A stretch of 64,000 nucleotides of DNA from Steinernema hermaphroditum (taxonomy: Eukaryota; Nematoda; Chromadorea; Rhabditida; Steinernematidae): the NCBI GenBank assembly GCA_030435675.1, contig CM059621.1:13144001-13208000 (forward strand), read 5' to 3'. The notes beneath the pieces are model-generated. The model did no database searches, had not been told where the DNA came from, and was given only the letters and a program-made list of their open reading frames with translations. Numbering within the stretch: position 1 is the first letter of the stretch; each line of letters begins with the position of its first letter. Of the stretch, positions 31,555 through 44,600 are shown piece after piece. The translations under genes and the position numbers were made by a program.

Positions 31555-32456
31555 TTACTGCTTCTCTTCGATGAGTGCTTCCTTGACGAGCATAAGGTAC
31601 GGCACTTCCTCGCCGTTCTCGTCACGGTACTCAACGATGGCGACCTGCCCTTCTCCGCGGCCCTCAGCCATGTTCTCTCCTAAACAGCCAAAAGCCAGTT
31701 ATCGTCCTGGTAGACAGATCACGACACGAACCGATGAAGAAGGCGAGGTTCTTGAAGCGGTCCTTGGAGAGGAGTCCAGCAACCCAGGGTGTGATCTTCT
31801 TCTTGAACTCGGTGATGTCGGCCTCGCTCTTTCCGCTTTTCTGCATATGATCGACGACCTTCTTCATGAAACCCTTGGCGTACGATTTGAAAGTGGCGAG
31901 ATCTTCGTAGCAGTTCATTTCGATGAGACGGTGGTTCAGGACGAAGTCAATTCCACGCTCGACGTGCTCGTCGGCTCCATCGTCCATGTCTTCTCCTTCG
32001 GCTGAAGGGTTGGACCCGGCGAGGACGACCTCACCCTCCTTGCGGACAACATGGCGTCCCTTGAATTCCCAGACGAGCCCATCAACCAACTTCATGGGGA
32101 AGGAGTCAGAGCAGAGTTCATCCTCTGAAATACACAATGTTAGTCAACTGCAAATACTGAGAGGCAAGTAGGTCAGGTGTGTTTGAGTCTGTTAAAGATG
32201 AAACACTAGAAGGTGCACAAACAGGCACAGCGTTCCATCGTAGAAACGGACTCTGAGAATTCTCTCCCACAGTTAGACTCATCAAACGTCTATCAGCAAA
32301 AGAGCACCAAGCTGCAGCTTTCTGAGTGACCTGCAAAACGCAGGCCAAACAGAGAGCCACAAAAGCATCTCTTTCGCAAGACGAGGGACTTAAGGCTGTG
32401 GCGTTTGCAAAGAAGGAGAGATCCTTACCAGTGAAGGCGTCCTTGAAGATCAGCAT
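31555..32456 (-). CDS. tct-1: Translationally controlled tumor protein homologue
   Basis: Exons 32456-32429, 32124-31732 and 31679-31555 give 181 residues, the length expected for nematode TCTP. It starts MLIFKDAFTEDELCSD and has FVLNHRLIEMNCYED, AKGFMKKVVDHMQKSGK and the ending VPYLMLVKEALIEEKQ. TCTP is a conserved cytosolic protein linked to growth and translation. The first coding exon is only 28 bases and is followed by a roughly 300-base intron, long for this window. The symbol follows the C. elegans orthologue. Confidence 0.93.
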
Positions 32457-32631
32457 GGTTGGTCTGAAATCAAACAGAACATTACTCCCGTGAAGATGAC
32501 AGCACATGGATGAGACAGGAAACAAGGAGCACAACGACAAGTATCAGTCCGGCTACCAACCGTCAAACACATGAATCAAGAGAACAAGGATTAACAAGTC
32601 AACAAGTTTATTCAACAAAAACAAATAATTT

Positions 32632-33673
32632 TTAGTCGAAGAGGCCGAGACCGATGTCCGAGTCAGACTCGGATTCTTCCTTAGCGGGAGCAGCGGCGGC
32701 CGGGGCAGCAGCAGCCGCGGCGGGAGCGGCAGCGACTGGAGCAGCGGCGGCAAACTTCGACGGGTCAGCGAGGTATTCCTTGACCTGAAAAAGAAGGGTC
32801 ATTAGCGCGATCCAGTGAATACAAGTGTCCTGCCTTTTCGGCCTCCTTGAACGAAACGTCAGTCTCAGCAGCGATAGCCATAAGCTGCTTGAAGCCATTG
32901 GCGATGATGTGAGGAGCAGAAGCCAAAGTGGGATGGTTGATAGCGAGCGAGATGGCGGCGACGTTGCGGACTCCAGCGAGGAAGCGGTTGCGGAGCTCCT
33001 CGGTGGTGAGGTCAAGAACAGCCGGCGAGTAGACAGCGCCGTTGTCGAAGACCTGCTGGACGGCAAGACCATACGAGAAGGGTTGAATGTTCAACATGTT
33101 CAGGAGAGCCGATTCGGAGGCTCCGACCTTTTCTCCCTCCTTGATGAGGTGAACTTCGTTGAGGATTTCAATGGTACCACGAGAAATCTTCGTGGGGATC
33201 TGGAGAGCCTGGAAGAACGAGGTCTTTTCGGGACCCATGCCGGTGTTCTGAGGAGGAAGCTTGACGTCACAGGGAGCAATGGCGCCGGCCTTGGCAGGGG
33301 CACCCTAAACAAGAGCACCTTAAAATCAAGTTGGGGAGGTGGATCAACATACACGCTTGTTCTCAAGGAGAGCATTGCGGATATCGCTCAGATCATCCTT
33401 GGTGAACACGAAGCCGACGTTTCCAACGATGTGGGGGAGAAGCTTCTCCAGGTCGGGGTTCTTCTGGAGATGTCCGCGAATGGCCTTGCGGATCATGGTG
33501 TTCTTTCCCATGAGAATCTCGGCCTTTCCGCGCATGGCGGCACGGATCTCCTGCATCTGCTTGGATCCGACATTGTCGACTCCGACGATGAGGCACTTGG
33601 GGTACTCCTCAAAGAGCTCGATGATGCGCACGAAGTAGTTGGCCTTCCAGGTGGATCTGTCTTCCTTGACCAT
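32632..33673 (-). CDS. rpla-0: 60S acidic ribosomal protein P0
   Basis: Exons 33673-33353, 33304-32834 and 32784-32632 give 314 residues. It starts [17 protein letters not shown], has [14 protein letters not shown] and ends in an Ala-rich hinge and the acidic stalk tail [11 protein letters not shown], which binds elongation factors. The second intron must be GC-AG: the coding frame ends GAAAAG, followed by GCAGGA, and resumes after TTTTCAG with [11 protein letters not shown]. The nearest GT would shift the frame. The symbol follows the C. elegans orthologue. Confidence 0.95.
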
Positions 33674-34508
33674 CTTTGTGATTCAAAGATAAGACGTACC
33701 CTGCAATAAATCGGTTACGTGAAAACCTTACTTTACCAGATCAGCACGACAAGTCCGACAAGACGAACGGCAATCCACCCCGGCACAAGAACAACTCTAG
33801 CACGAAGTGGCATAAATTTTGCAGAGCTGAACTTAAAATTTGGCGACACATGGGCGAAAATTTTCGCAAATCCGATAGAAAATCCGAAAAATCGGACTCA
33901 GGCATTTGTAGGCACGCCGCTCCGCACTTTCATTCGCTCTTTCACATTCAGTACGGTAGCTGCAAATCCCCATTCGCTCAGGAATTCAAATTATTGGTAA
34001 ATCCCGAACTGGCTGGAGGTTCGGCCGATTTTTGGCGTCTCTCGCGCCCGATCGATTCGTTGCCCGCCAAGTGAGAAAAATCAAATGATTCCTCGTCAAT
34101 CCCGCTAGATCTCATGCGCTATTCGGAAGTTATACAATTTGCTATTCCGGAATCGATCTATGTTGACCGTGCCACAGTATTGCGCCGCTGATGGAAAGAG
34201 CGTCGAAATGCATCTGTCCTATTCGCACTCAGTGAGATGTTTTTATTTGCGATAAGGTAAACAACATGCAGCGCGTTATTAATCGGCGATGTATCAACAC
34301 TGTTCTGTTCTTCAAACTATAGATTAGATTCGACTGTTACAAGCAGCGCATCCTCCATCGAACACCGGAGCACGCCGAGTTGTGAATGATTGGCCCAAAC
34401 TCCGCGTTGTAAACGTGCGCTTTTATCGTTCACGCGTTTGCACTTTCGCTTCCCGTGTTCTCCGTCGCTGACCCGAAGTATTGTTTGCGTTTTTCAGCTA
34501 TTTGCACC
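33674..34508. promoter_or_regulatory. Divergent upstream region of P0 and RSF1-like genes
   Basis: 835 bases between two divergent housekeeping genes. No TATA box is obvious. Short frames here lack coding character. Confidence 0.4.
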
Positions 34509-37500
34509 ATGTCGGAGGAGACTGACGGCGACCTTCCGAAAGAGTTCGTTTCGGCTGAGGCGTCAAACGACTCGTTCGCCACTACGACCACAGAACAGCC
34601 TACCGGTGAAGATACGAACGTTTCCGGATCAAATAGAGACGAGCTCGACACAGAAGAAGGCACCGAAACAGCCGACGACATTGACGACGAAGAGGTCGAT
34701 GAAGAAGACGAAGAAGATGAGCAGGAAGATGAAGACGAGGATGAAGAGAACGACGACGAGCCAGAGGACGACACGGTTGGTGAAGAGGAGCCCGCAAAGG
34801 AGATTCCTCCGGTCGACCCGGAGCAGCTCTACTCGTCGCCCATTTACGCACAGATTTGCTCCTTCTTCACGCGGTTTTGCGTCACGCTCGGCATGAAACC
34901 AGTGGACTTCGACCGGATCGAACGAATGTTCTGTGTTTTCGACGGTGGAAAAGGTACTAGCCGTTTTGTCAGGCCACTTTCACGGAAATTCGATATTTCA
35001 GTTAATCGTGACTTGGTTGAGTTGCACATAACCTTGCTGCGCAAGATCAGCATGAAGGGTGCACGAATGGACAAATGGGAGATGTTCCTCCGCAAGTTCT
35101 GCACCATGATTCCATCGTTGGAAGATGAAACGAGGCAGCTTGAGCGATTGGGCTACATCGAGCTCCCGTTGGAAACCAAATTAGCCATCCTAAACACGTT
35201 GTGTTGCACGCAGTTTGACAAAAATATAAAACTGAGGGAAAACGTAAGATATAATTGAGCAGAAGCTTGATTTATGATCCAACTCAGGTGTTCAACACGT
35301 ACAATGCCTTCGAGTTGCGAATGCTGCCCATTGGATGCGACAAAAATGGTCTTAACTACTACTACCAACAAGATTCCTCATTGAATCTGCGAGTATACAC
35401 TGAAGAACCGGACGATGATGCCGGGTGTACGTGGAAGATAGTCGTTAGGACAATGCCGGAGCTCTGCCGACTCATCAACGCTCTGAAACGTAGCGATTTT
35501 GGCATCATTGAAGAGGAGAACGGCGACGAATCGGCCAAAAAGGAGCCGTCCGAGGAAAGCGGCGCTTCTCTAGATGAATCGATTCCACTGCCTTCTATTG
35601 CCGAGGGCTCTGATCTCAAAAGTACATTTGCGAAGAGCTGCAAGCGAGGAATGTTCGTTGACATCTATCAGGATGACTCTGTTCTAAACAGGGTGTGTTT
35701 CTTGTATTACTGCTAGGCTCTACGCATGTGTTCCAGAAAAAGAACGAACGACTTGAGAAGAAAAAGTTGAAGGAAGAGGGGAAGCTGCCGTCTGCTGAAC
35801 CGAAACCGGAACCAATGGACGAGGGCGAAAGTGAGAAGGAGATCAAGAAGGAGGAGAACGAGGAAACAGAGAAAGAGTCGACTGCAACTCCTAAGGAGTC
35901 CACGCCAATTCTCGATGAGGACTCACTGCAGGGCCTCGAAGACGTAAGACATCAAGTGTATTGCACGTATATGACACTCTTTCATTGCAGTCCGACCGTA
36001 GAATACTTCCCCGCAGGAGTGCTCGAAGCTGCGCACTGAAAGTCCTCACGGCTTCTGCCAAGAAGCAAAGCAAGCCCAAGACAGAAACGCCGAAGAAGGA
36101 GGAACCTCCATCGGAAGAAGAACACGAAGACCATGACGACGAGTTCGAAGATGATGACAGTGACGAACTCCGATCTTCTGACGATGAGTTTATGCCCAAG
36201 TCTGCACGACGCGCCTTGAGGAAACGCAGGGCGCCAGCCAACGGGCAAACCCCGAAAAAGGTCGTCAAGAAGAAGAAGCAGGCAATGGTCTTCGAAGAAT
36301 CCGACGAGTCGGACGACGAGGAGCAGCAGCAGAAGGAGCGGAAGAAGGCTACCGACAAATCGTTGTGCCTGAAGTGTAAGAAGGCCAACAAGCCCGAGGT
36401 GCTCCTGTTGTGTGATATGTGCGATGACGCGTGCCACACCTTCTGCCTGAGGCCGCCGCTATGGTACGTCCCCGACGACGATTGGTTCTGTCCAAAGTGC
36501 AACCATCAAATGCTTGTTGACAAGCTCACGTTTGTTTACCACCTCCTGCGCGAGGAACTCGTGAAAAAAGAGGAAGAGGACAGGCGAAAGGCAATCGCTG
36601 CGGAGAAACTGAAGCGCGAGATGGAGTATATCGGCATTTCGCTGAACAATGTGATGCCTTCGCGCTCCGGAGGCAACAGAGCGCCTCTGAAGGCCCAGTC
36701 CGAATCCGAGGAGGAGTCGGACGAGCAAGATGATGGGCAGAGAAAATCGAAGAAAAGGGCCTTAAAGTGAGATTACCCGTCCTGATCCTGACCTTCTGTT
36801 TACATAAACTTCAGGCGCGTCATGCGACAGAAACCGAGTCGTCCGTCGCCCTCCTACTATGGGCCCATCGTCACAATTGCAGAGGGCCGTTCCCGTCGTA
36901 ACGTAACTAAGGTGGACTATAAATTCGGCGCCTACGACGAGCTCATCAAAGAAGCCATGGACGACATCGACGAAACGTTGCCTAAGAAACAGGCCATCGC
37001 GGAGGCTGGTATGCGTACGTGTTGTGACTAACCTTTTAAATTCGCCCGTGTGCTTTGCCACGTGATTAACCAATATTCTTTTAGATCCGCGCCCACAAGG
37101 AGGTGTTGGAAACAAGGACATGGCGAACATCATCAATGCAGAGAAGAAAAGAAAGGCTGAAGCAGGGCTGCCGAACGAGGAAGAGGAGGAGGAGGAAGAC
37201 AGGCCGAAACTCAAGAAGCCGAAAGCGCATCACCGCAAGCTAACGGACTTGGACGACGACGAAGCATCGGAGTCGGAATCCGATGAGTACCAGGCTAGCG
37301 AGTGAGTAGTTACCTCTTGACTTCTTGAATAAGGCAAAGCTTTGCAGAGGATCCGTCAAAGCCGCCGAAGACGATTCGGACGAATACGTCCCGTCGGACG
37401 AGGCGCGTCGCCTTCGCTCCGGAGGACGCATGGGACGTAGTCGAAGTATGGACGATTTTGTGGTTTCCGATTCCGATAGCGACTACGACCCTTCGACGAA

Positions 37501-38904
37501 GAAGAAGAAGAGCAAGAAGAAATCCGTACCGAAGAAGAAGGCCAAGAAGGGTCGACGTCGTTACGAGGATTCGAGCTCTGAAGAGGAAACCGAAGAGGAC
37601 GAGGAAGAGCCGGAATATATGAGCGAAGCCAGTAGCAGCGATGATAATAAAAAGAAGAAGCGCAAGGCACTGCAGAGCAAGTGGGCCCCGAAACAGAGCT
37701 CAAGCGATGAAGACGAGCTAGAGGTGGACGAAGACGACGAGGACGTTGAAAGAACAGCGACGGGTCGTCCGCTGCGCCGTGCAGTTAAGGCAAAGAAGAT
37801 AGCTAGTGATGAAGAAGAAAATGAGGACGAGGAGGAGGAAGAAGAACCTCCCAAGAAGGAGCAGCGACCCGTTGGAGCATTGACACGAATCAATCGTCGA
37901 AAATCGGACGAGGAAGACTTCCAACCCGAAGAGGAAGAGGAAGAAGAAGACGAGGAAGAGGACGAGGAGGAAGATGCGGGAGCGTCGATGGTCAAAATCA
38001 AGAGGATTGGCGATATCTCTCCGGAACCCCAAGCGAAGAAAGAAGCAGAAAAAGAGAATCCCATCCCAGCAAAGCAAGAGCCTAAACAAGAATCGAAGGC
38101 CAAGAATGTCCCCAAGTCGAAACCTGTTCCTCTTCCCACAGAGAAACCTACTCCTGTTTCGGCCGAGCCACAGAAGCCCAAAGCATCAATCCCTGCACCA
38201 GCAGCGGCTCCGCAGCAGCCGCAGAATGGCGCCGTTCCTCCACCAGCATCAGAGCAGCAGCCACCACCGAAAGTGGCTCCGATTCGCCGACCCTCTGCTG
38301 GCACGATCATCAAACCGCCTACTGTATCCACTCCGCCCACTTCCAACCCTGCCTTACCATCCGTTTCTCATCCACAGAGGTTAGAAACCATTTCCCTTGT
38401 ACCCCTTTAAGCCATGTTTAGCTTTAACATTCCGCCTTCCACTTCTGCCGGTGCCTTCGCTCCTCCTCCCCCGGGAGCTCCTATGTCACGCCATCCCGTA
38501 TACGCACCACAACAACCCATGCATCACATGCCTTCTCACCCCTTCGGAGGCTATTATCCACAACATCCCGGCGTCCGCTATGCCGTTCCTCAGCCCCAGC
38601 AACAGTACATGCCAGTTCACACGTCGTACGGTGGACCTCCGCCCCCTGAAACGTCCTGGTACGCGCACCAGGCTCCTCCGCCGGTGGATATTTACAGTGC
38701 CCCGTAAGTAACAATTTATTGTGTACTTTTAAATGGTCAATTTACAGCTATCGTCCACCCGCACCACAGACGATGACGCAGCTGCCTCCGCCCGCAAAGA
38801 TCGAGGACTCAAACGGAAATCAGCCCGGAGGCAATGGCGGCGGCACCGAAGCGGAAAGCCTTGGACACGCTTTAGCCGGAGCTATGCATTCGGACCTCAT
38901 GTGA
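34509..38904 (+). CDS. RSF1-like chromatin remodelling subunit with PHD finger
   Basis: Ten exons (34509-34953, 35002-35243, 35288-35692, 35737-35943, 35991-36766, 36815-37008, 37085-37301, 37348-38379, 38422-38703, 38748-38904) give about 1,318 residues. Order: acidic N-terminus; a conserved helical region starting YSSPIYAQICSFFTRF (residues about 105-230) as in RSF1/Williams-type remodeller subunits; a C4HC3 PHD finger from CLKCKK to WFCPKC (about 559-605), which binds histone H3 tails; long alternating acidic and Lys-rich tracts; and a Pro/Gln-rich C-terminus. RSF1 partners ISWI/SNF2H in nucleosome spacing. Expected location: nucleus. Confidence 0.85.
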
Positions 38905-39054
38905 GATGATCTTCTTGCTGTGGAACGCGTCGACTGGCTGCTTTGAGAGGAACCCGTGTTTGTCATAATACAATTTAGCCCCTACTGTACATACTAACTG
39001 ATTTGTCAATGATCTTGAGTTATTTATTCTATTTGTAAATAAACCCCGATGTCT

Positions 39055-41415
39055 TCAGAATTTCAACTTGTGCAACATTTCCTTATGGAACGGGACGTAT
39101 CTCTTAATGATCGTGTCCAGAACGAACACAGCGTCGTCTCCACAGTTGAGTCCTTCTTGTTGAAGTCGAACTTTCCTCAGTTTGAACGTTCCTAAAAGTG
39201 GCCGATGTGATTTGTCTATTCAACGGGTAGTCTAGACTACAAATGATGTCTCCCAGCCTGGAGAGACCGAAGGTGACATCCCTAGACAGACAACCCCACC
39301 TGTCTTGTCTACTTCAGAGCAGACTCTGACGAAGATGGGAACGGCATATGGAGGAAGGTTTGCGGCGAATCTCTGCATCACGAGATCGAGGACATCGGCG
39401 ATACTATCACTCTGGCGCCGATCGACGACGACCGCTATCATGCCTGCACGTCCTTCGGCGCTTGGAATCTGGACTCCAAAGACGATAGAGTCCTCGAGGG
39501 CGACGACAGCTTGGAGCACTGACTCCACTTCTGTGGTGCTCACGTTTTCACCCTTCCACCGAAAGGTGTCTCCGGTGCGGTCTTTGAAGTAGAAGTAACC
39601 GAGGTCATCCCACTCTAGGATGTCTCCGGAACAGAAGGCCGGCTCCGGGAGGTGAACAATGCGTTTCTCCGTGTCTTTGGGATCGATGTATCCTTCGAAT
39701 TGAAGGATCGGGTCTTTCCGACGGAGTTTGCAAACGAGAACGCCCGTTTCTCCTGAATAAGAATAGCTTCTGAACCTGCAGTCGGGGGGTTTTTGGAGAT
39801 AAAAATAATACAGTAGTCCTCTGAATGAACCAACCTGGTTTACAGGGAATCGCCCGACCCTCATCGTCTCTGAGCAGTTCTCCGGTTTCCAAGTCGGCCT
39901 GGTAGAGCATCACCGGGTAGAACTTGTGAACAAAGGGATAGATGGGGATGAATCCACACGATCCCACTTTGTTCACGAAATTCACTAAACTTCTCCACGT
40001 CTCTCCTATCGCAAACACGAATCCTACCCAAATTCGACGTTCCCTCCGTCGACCCAAACAGCTCCGCCACCTTGGCGATCCTGAATCGGTCGACAAATTG
40101 CGTCCATATCGCCGGACGCAGTCCATTTCCGATCATCAGTCTGACCTTATGGAGCTTCTCTTCTTCGCAAGGCTCTGCTGTGAGGAGGTATCGACAGATT
40201 TCGCCAATGTACTGTCCCACAGTACACTCGAATCGGACGCAGTCCTTCCAGAAGCGACGCACTCCGAATTTCCGTGCGATCACGCATGTCGAGCCGTTGA
40301 CGATGGTCTGTCCGATTCCGAGGACTCCTGCGGACGTGTGGTACATGGGAAGACAAACATAGATCCGATCGGAGTGCTTGCAACCGAACACGAAGGTACC
40401 ACTTTTGGCGATGTAGTAGAATCTGAAGGAGCGCTTAGTAGGACACGTATTAATGTTTAAGAATTCGAGACTTGCGCCCAAATTAAGGGTTTTTGAGATC
40501 ACACGCTGGTTGGAGCGTTGATAAATGATCTGGGAATCCAGTCCGTTTTCCATTCTTTGAATGATAATCTTTGGTCTCTCACCTCAAATGTTTGATCACC
40601 GCCGCTTTGGGCAATCCCGTCGTTCCCGACGTGTAAATCAAGCACAGCCGACTCTGGAATCTCGGAGGCTCTTCGCAAACTGGCTCGTAGGTAGACTGTT
40701 CGCCAACGTTGACCTCTGACAGAGCGAAGACCGGCTTTTCGGTAACTTCGCGCACCCCTAACATTCCAATTGTAAACATGTTCTTCGGACTCGAAGCCGA
40801 CCTTGTAGAATCTCGTCGTCGGCGAGAATCAACATGGCGTTGGACACGTCAAGACAGTGCTGGAGGGAGCTGTGCCTGAGGTTCGTGTTGATCCAAGCGG
40901 AGACCGCCCCGATCTTTGCGCAGCCTAACCAGGCGGCGACATAGTGCGCCGAGTTGGTGAGTACCAGGGCGACGACGTCGTTAGGCTTGACCCCCATTCC
41001 CTGAAATCGTGTATTGCGATCCCCAATGGCAGCCGGTTTCACCTGCAAGAAGCGGGCATATCGATTGACGTTCTCGTTCAGCTCCTCGAACGTCCACTCG
41101 ATCTCTCTGTCTATATCCACAATCGCCACTTTCTTGCGGTTTCTCGCTACTGTATCCAGGAGAATGTCCTGAATCCCTCGATCGCTCTTCAACGCCCTCT
41201 TCATGGAGAACTTAAGACGCAACACCGCCAAGGCGCCCCTTAAACTCACTTAAACGACAGTAACCAAGGCAGATGAACCTAATATCCCTCGGCGCAGTTC
41301 GGACCGCCCGTCGGAGGAAATCGGCGTTCATGGCCAGCCAGTGGACGAGGCACATCACAATAGGAACGGCGAACAGTCTTAGAACTTCGTCCACCCACGG
41401 GGCGGAAGGCGACAT
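39055..41415 (-). CDS. FATP-type very-long-chain acyl-CoA synthetase
   Basis: Eight exons (41415-41279, 41238-41043, 41000-40802, 40757-40583, 40422-40028, 39984-39835, 39752-39300, 39191-39055) give 613 residues. The AMP-binding motif IYTSGTTGLPKAA (about residue 220) is followed by LPMYHTSAG, ELFGSTEGTSNL (about 361), the adenylation-domain DTFRWKGENVSTTEVE and the family end TFKLRKVRLQQEGL. An N-terminal hydrophobic stretch fits a membrane anchor. The enzyme activates fatty acids with ATP and CoA and supports uptake, as in SLC27A/FATP proteins. The start is 239 bases downstream of the stop of the vWA giant, on the same strand. Confidence 0.92.
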
Positions 41416-41654
41416 TTTGTCTTTGGCGGCGAAGGACTGGTTTAATTTGTGGATTCGTTGTTGTTTTTCGCCCTTTCGAAGGGTGTTAGAACTCGTTCGC
41501 GGGCGGCGACCTTCGCTGCAGAATTAGGGAAAGAAGAACGACTTTATTCTTTGCTTCTTACGGCGATAAGAATCACAAGTACATACATACATACAACGAT
41601 AATTTAGATATAACGTTCTAGTGGATTCCTTTCTAGGCGCCTGAAAAGTGAGCG

Positions 41655-44600
41655 CTAGAAGGAGAAGTGACCGAAAGAAGACTCACACTTCAGTCCCGAC
41701 ACCTGGAGGATGCGCTTCTTCAGCGAAACGTATCCCGCGGCGTCGTCGGGCTTCGGCCAAGGAAGGACGTTCGACTCGGGCAGCAGGGTGTTGATGGAAT
41801 CGTCGGTGTTGGGAAGAGTGACCAGGACTACGGTAGCGTACTTCTGGACCTTCTGCATGAACGGCTTCGCAGCCTGGATGTCTTTCTGCTTGGCAGTGTT
41901 AGTAAAGAGGACGATCGTGGCGGTGGAGGAGTCGATTCCGTGAGTGCTTGAGGCTAGCGTCGAGGCGAGCCACTCGGTCGCTCTGAAAAGTCGACTTTCC
42001 ACTCTACTACATCATAGGAGAGCACTAACATTCTGATATTTCCCATGGTTGTCGCGGGGATCTGGTCCTGGATGAAGGCGACGAGGTCACTGCGTCCTTT
42101 GATCGACCCGAAGCTGTCGAAGTTGTTCATCAGGTTGGCGTAGGAGCTCAACGCGAAGCGATCGTATCTGGTCCAGTCGGGCGAGAAGAACGTTTGGGTC
42201 AGGAAGTTGGTTTGGTCGAGGTACGCCTGACTCGTCAGATCGGCGGAGGCATCGAACACGACGAAGAGTTGTCCGGCGCAAGGAAGTTCGGGATTAAGGG
42301 TGGGGGGCGCTATCGTATTCGAGGGCGTTGTTTGAGGCGGCGAAGTCGATGGGCCGGTATCTGCAAAGGCCATAATGAATGAGGACATCATAGAGATGCT
42401 TGATTTGGACATTCAAGTTCCGATTTTCAACACTCACATGGCAATCCAGAGGCTTGAAGAATCGCCTGTTTGAGGCTACCGTAATTGGCTACATTGTCGG
42501 GGTCGTCCCAGTGGATCACAGTTGCCTCCAAATTGCCGATCATGCTATCAGTGCCCTTCAAAGCGACCACCACAATCTTGGTGACATCGCGGATAGCCTC
42601 GGAGATGGCGGCAGCGTCGCGAATCTCATTTTCATCGGCGGTGTTCGTGAAGAGGATGGTCACGCGAGGGGTGGTTGGATTTGCGTTTTTCAGGGCCTCT
42701 TGAACTGTTTGGAGTGCACTGAAAAAGCACTTTGAAGAAGTGATCATCGAGCAGAAGCAATCAATCATTCAAAATGAATCCCTAATTTGATTTTTTCATT
42801 TCGACTCAAACCAGTTCTTCTAGAGCTCTTTGAAAAACGCTGCAGACTTCTCAAGGTCCGCATTCTTTTAAACCTACACTCGAATGTTGCCCTTCTTGTC
42901 CACTCGTGGTTGATGCACGATGCTTGCGATGACCTCCTTCCAGCTGCGGAAGCTGCCAAAAAGCTCAAAGTTGTTGGCTGTGTCAGCGTAGCTTCCGACG
43001 GCGAAACGACTGAAGTCCGTCCAGTCGGACGTCACGAAGTCGTTGGAGAGGAACGAGCGCTCGTCGTCAAACTGCTCCATCGAGACGTCGCTGGAGGCGT
43101 CCATCATGATCACGATTTCGCCCTTATAGGGCATCTGCGGAGGGGGGCTAGTCGGAACTACGGTAGTTTGTGACGGTGGATTCGTCGCTCCCCCACAGTT
43201 GCAGTTCAGCTTTGTGGCGGCGAGGATCTGGCTGTTGAGAGCGTTTGCATCGCTGCTCCACGGAACGACGACGGAGGCGATGTTTTGGAGTGTGGCGTCG
43301 TAGGAGCCGGAGGCGACGATGACGACGGTCATGGTCGACTTGATGGAGCTGTAGATCTTCTGGGCGGACAGGATGTCGTTCTTGTCCGTTGAGCTGCTGA
43401 AGATTACCACAGAGGCGACGTCAGAGCCGTACTGGTTTTGAATGGATTTGTATAGCCTGCAACGAATTAAATGGGTTAGATCACTACAGGAACCTATTTA
43501 CGAGGTCAAGCTGGGGGCGCTGGTCTTTTGATATTTGCACACGAAGTTGAGGTAGCCGGTAATGGAGTTTCTGTTGGTGACCGTCCCGAACCCGTTGATG
43601 AGTGTTGTGCTGTCGTAATGGCCAATAGAGAACTGCTGGAAGTTGGACCACGACGGACTGATGAGTTGGTTCTCGACGAAACTCCTCTGGGCGTTGAAGA
43701 CGCTTTCGGAATTGTCATTGGAGGTGTCAACGATTACGGCCAGTTTGCCGTTGCATGGGGCACACGAGCCACTGGCGGTGGTGGTTATAGGAGGCTGGGT
43801 GGAGGTGGTGGTCTGTGCTGGCTGGGTGGTAGTGGTGGTCTTCGGAGGCTGGCTAGAGGTGGTGGTAGAAGCTGATGCGGTTGTTTGGCTCTGTGTGGTG
43901 GTTGTAGGAACGCCTGAAGTAGTAGATGCCTTCTTTGTGGTCGCCGGTTGAACTGTGGTTGCTCCACCGTTGCATTTGCAGTTCAGCTTTGTCGCTGCCA
44001 TAATCTGACCATTCAAAGCGCCATAACCGTTTGAATCTCCAGGATTTGCCCAGGAAATGAGGGAGCTCGAGATGCTCTTGAGATCTGCCGTGTCAGCTCC
44101 AGGAAGGGCGACCATGACTACGGTAGTAGTGTTACTAATCTGAGCATAGAACGACTTGGCAGCAGTGATGTCCGCGACGCGGTTTGAGCCAGTGAAGATT
44201 ACGGTCGCCATTTGATCGCCACCAGAGTATTGAATGGCCAAAGTTTCCATCAATCTGAAATTATATTAACAGTTTATTTTAAAGTTTTGACAAGCTTTTT
44301 AATCCTAATGAACTTGTATTCCAAAATCAGATGTCACTCACTTTCTGATGTTGGAGTAAGCGATCGAGTGGTAGGTGTGTGTGACGGCGCCAACCACTCC
44401 GGCTCTGCTTTTGAACGTTCCGAAGTCGAGGATGTTCGTGTTGTCGTCGTAGGAGGCCAAGGCGAACTGGTTAAAGTCGGTCCAGCTGGGGTCGATCAAG
44501 GTCGACGTGATGAAGTTCTGTTCCAAGGCGTAGTTGGCGGCCGAGATGTCGGAGGACTTGTCCACGACCACAAGTAGCTTCTTGGAGCACGGGGCACACC

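Noticed and set aside
37561..38346. Ser-rich 261-residue minus-strand frame
   Set aside because: Antisense of the acidic/Lys tracts of the RSF1-like gene; composition artefact.
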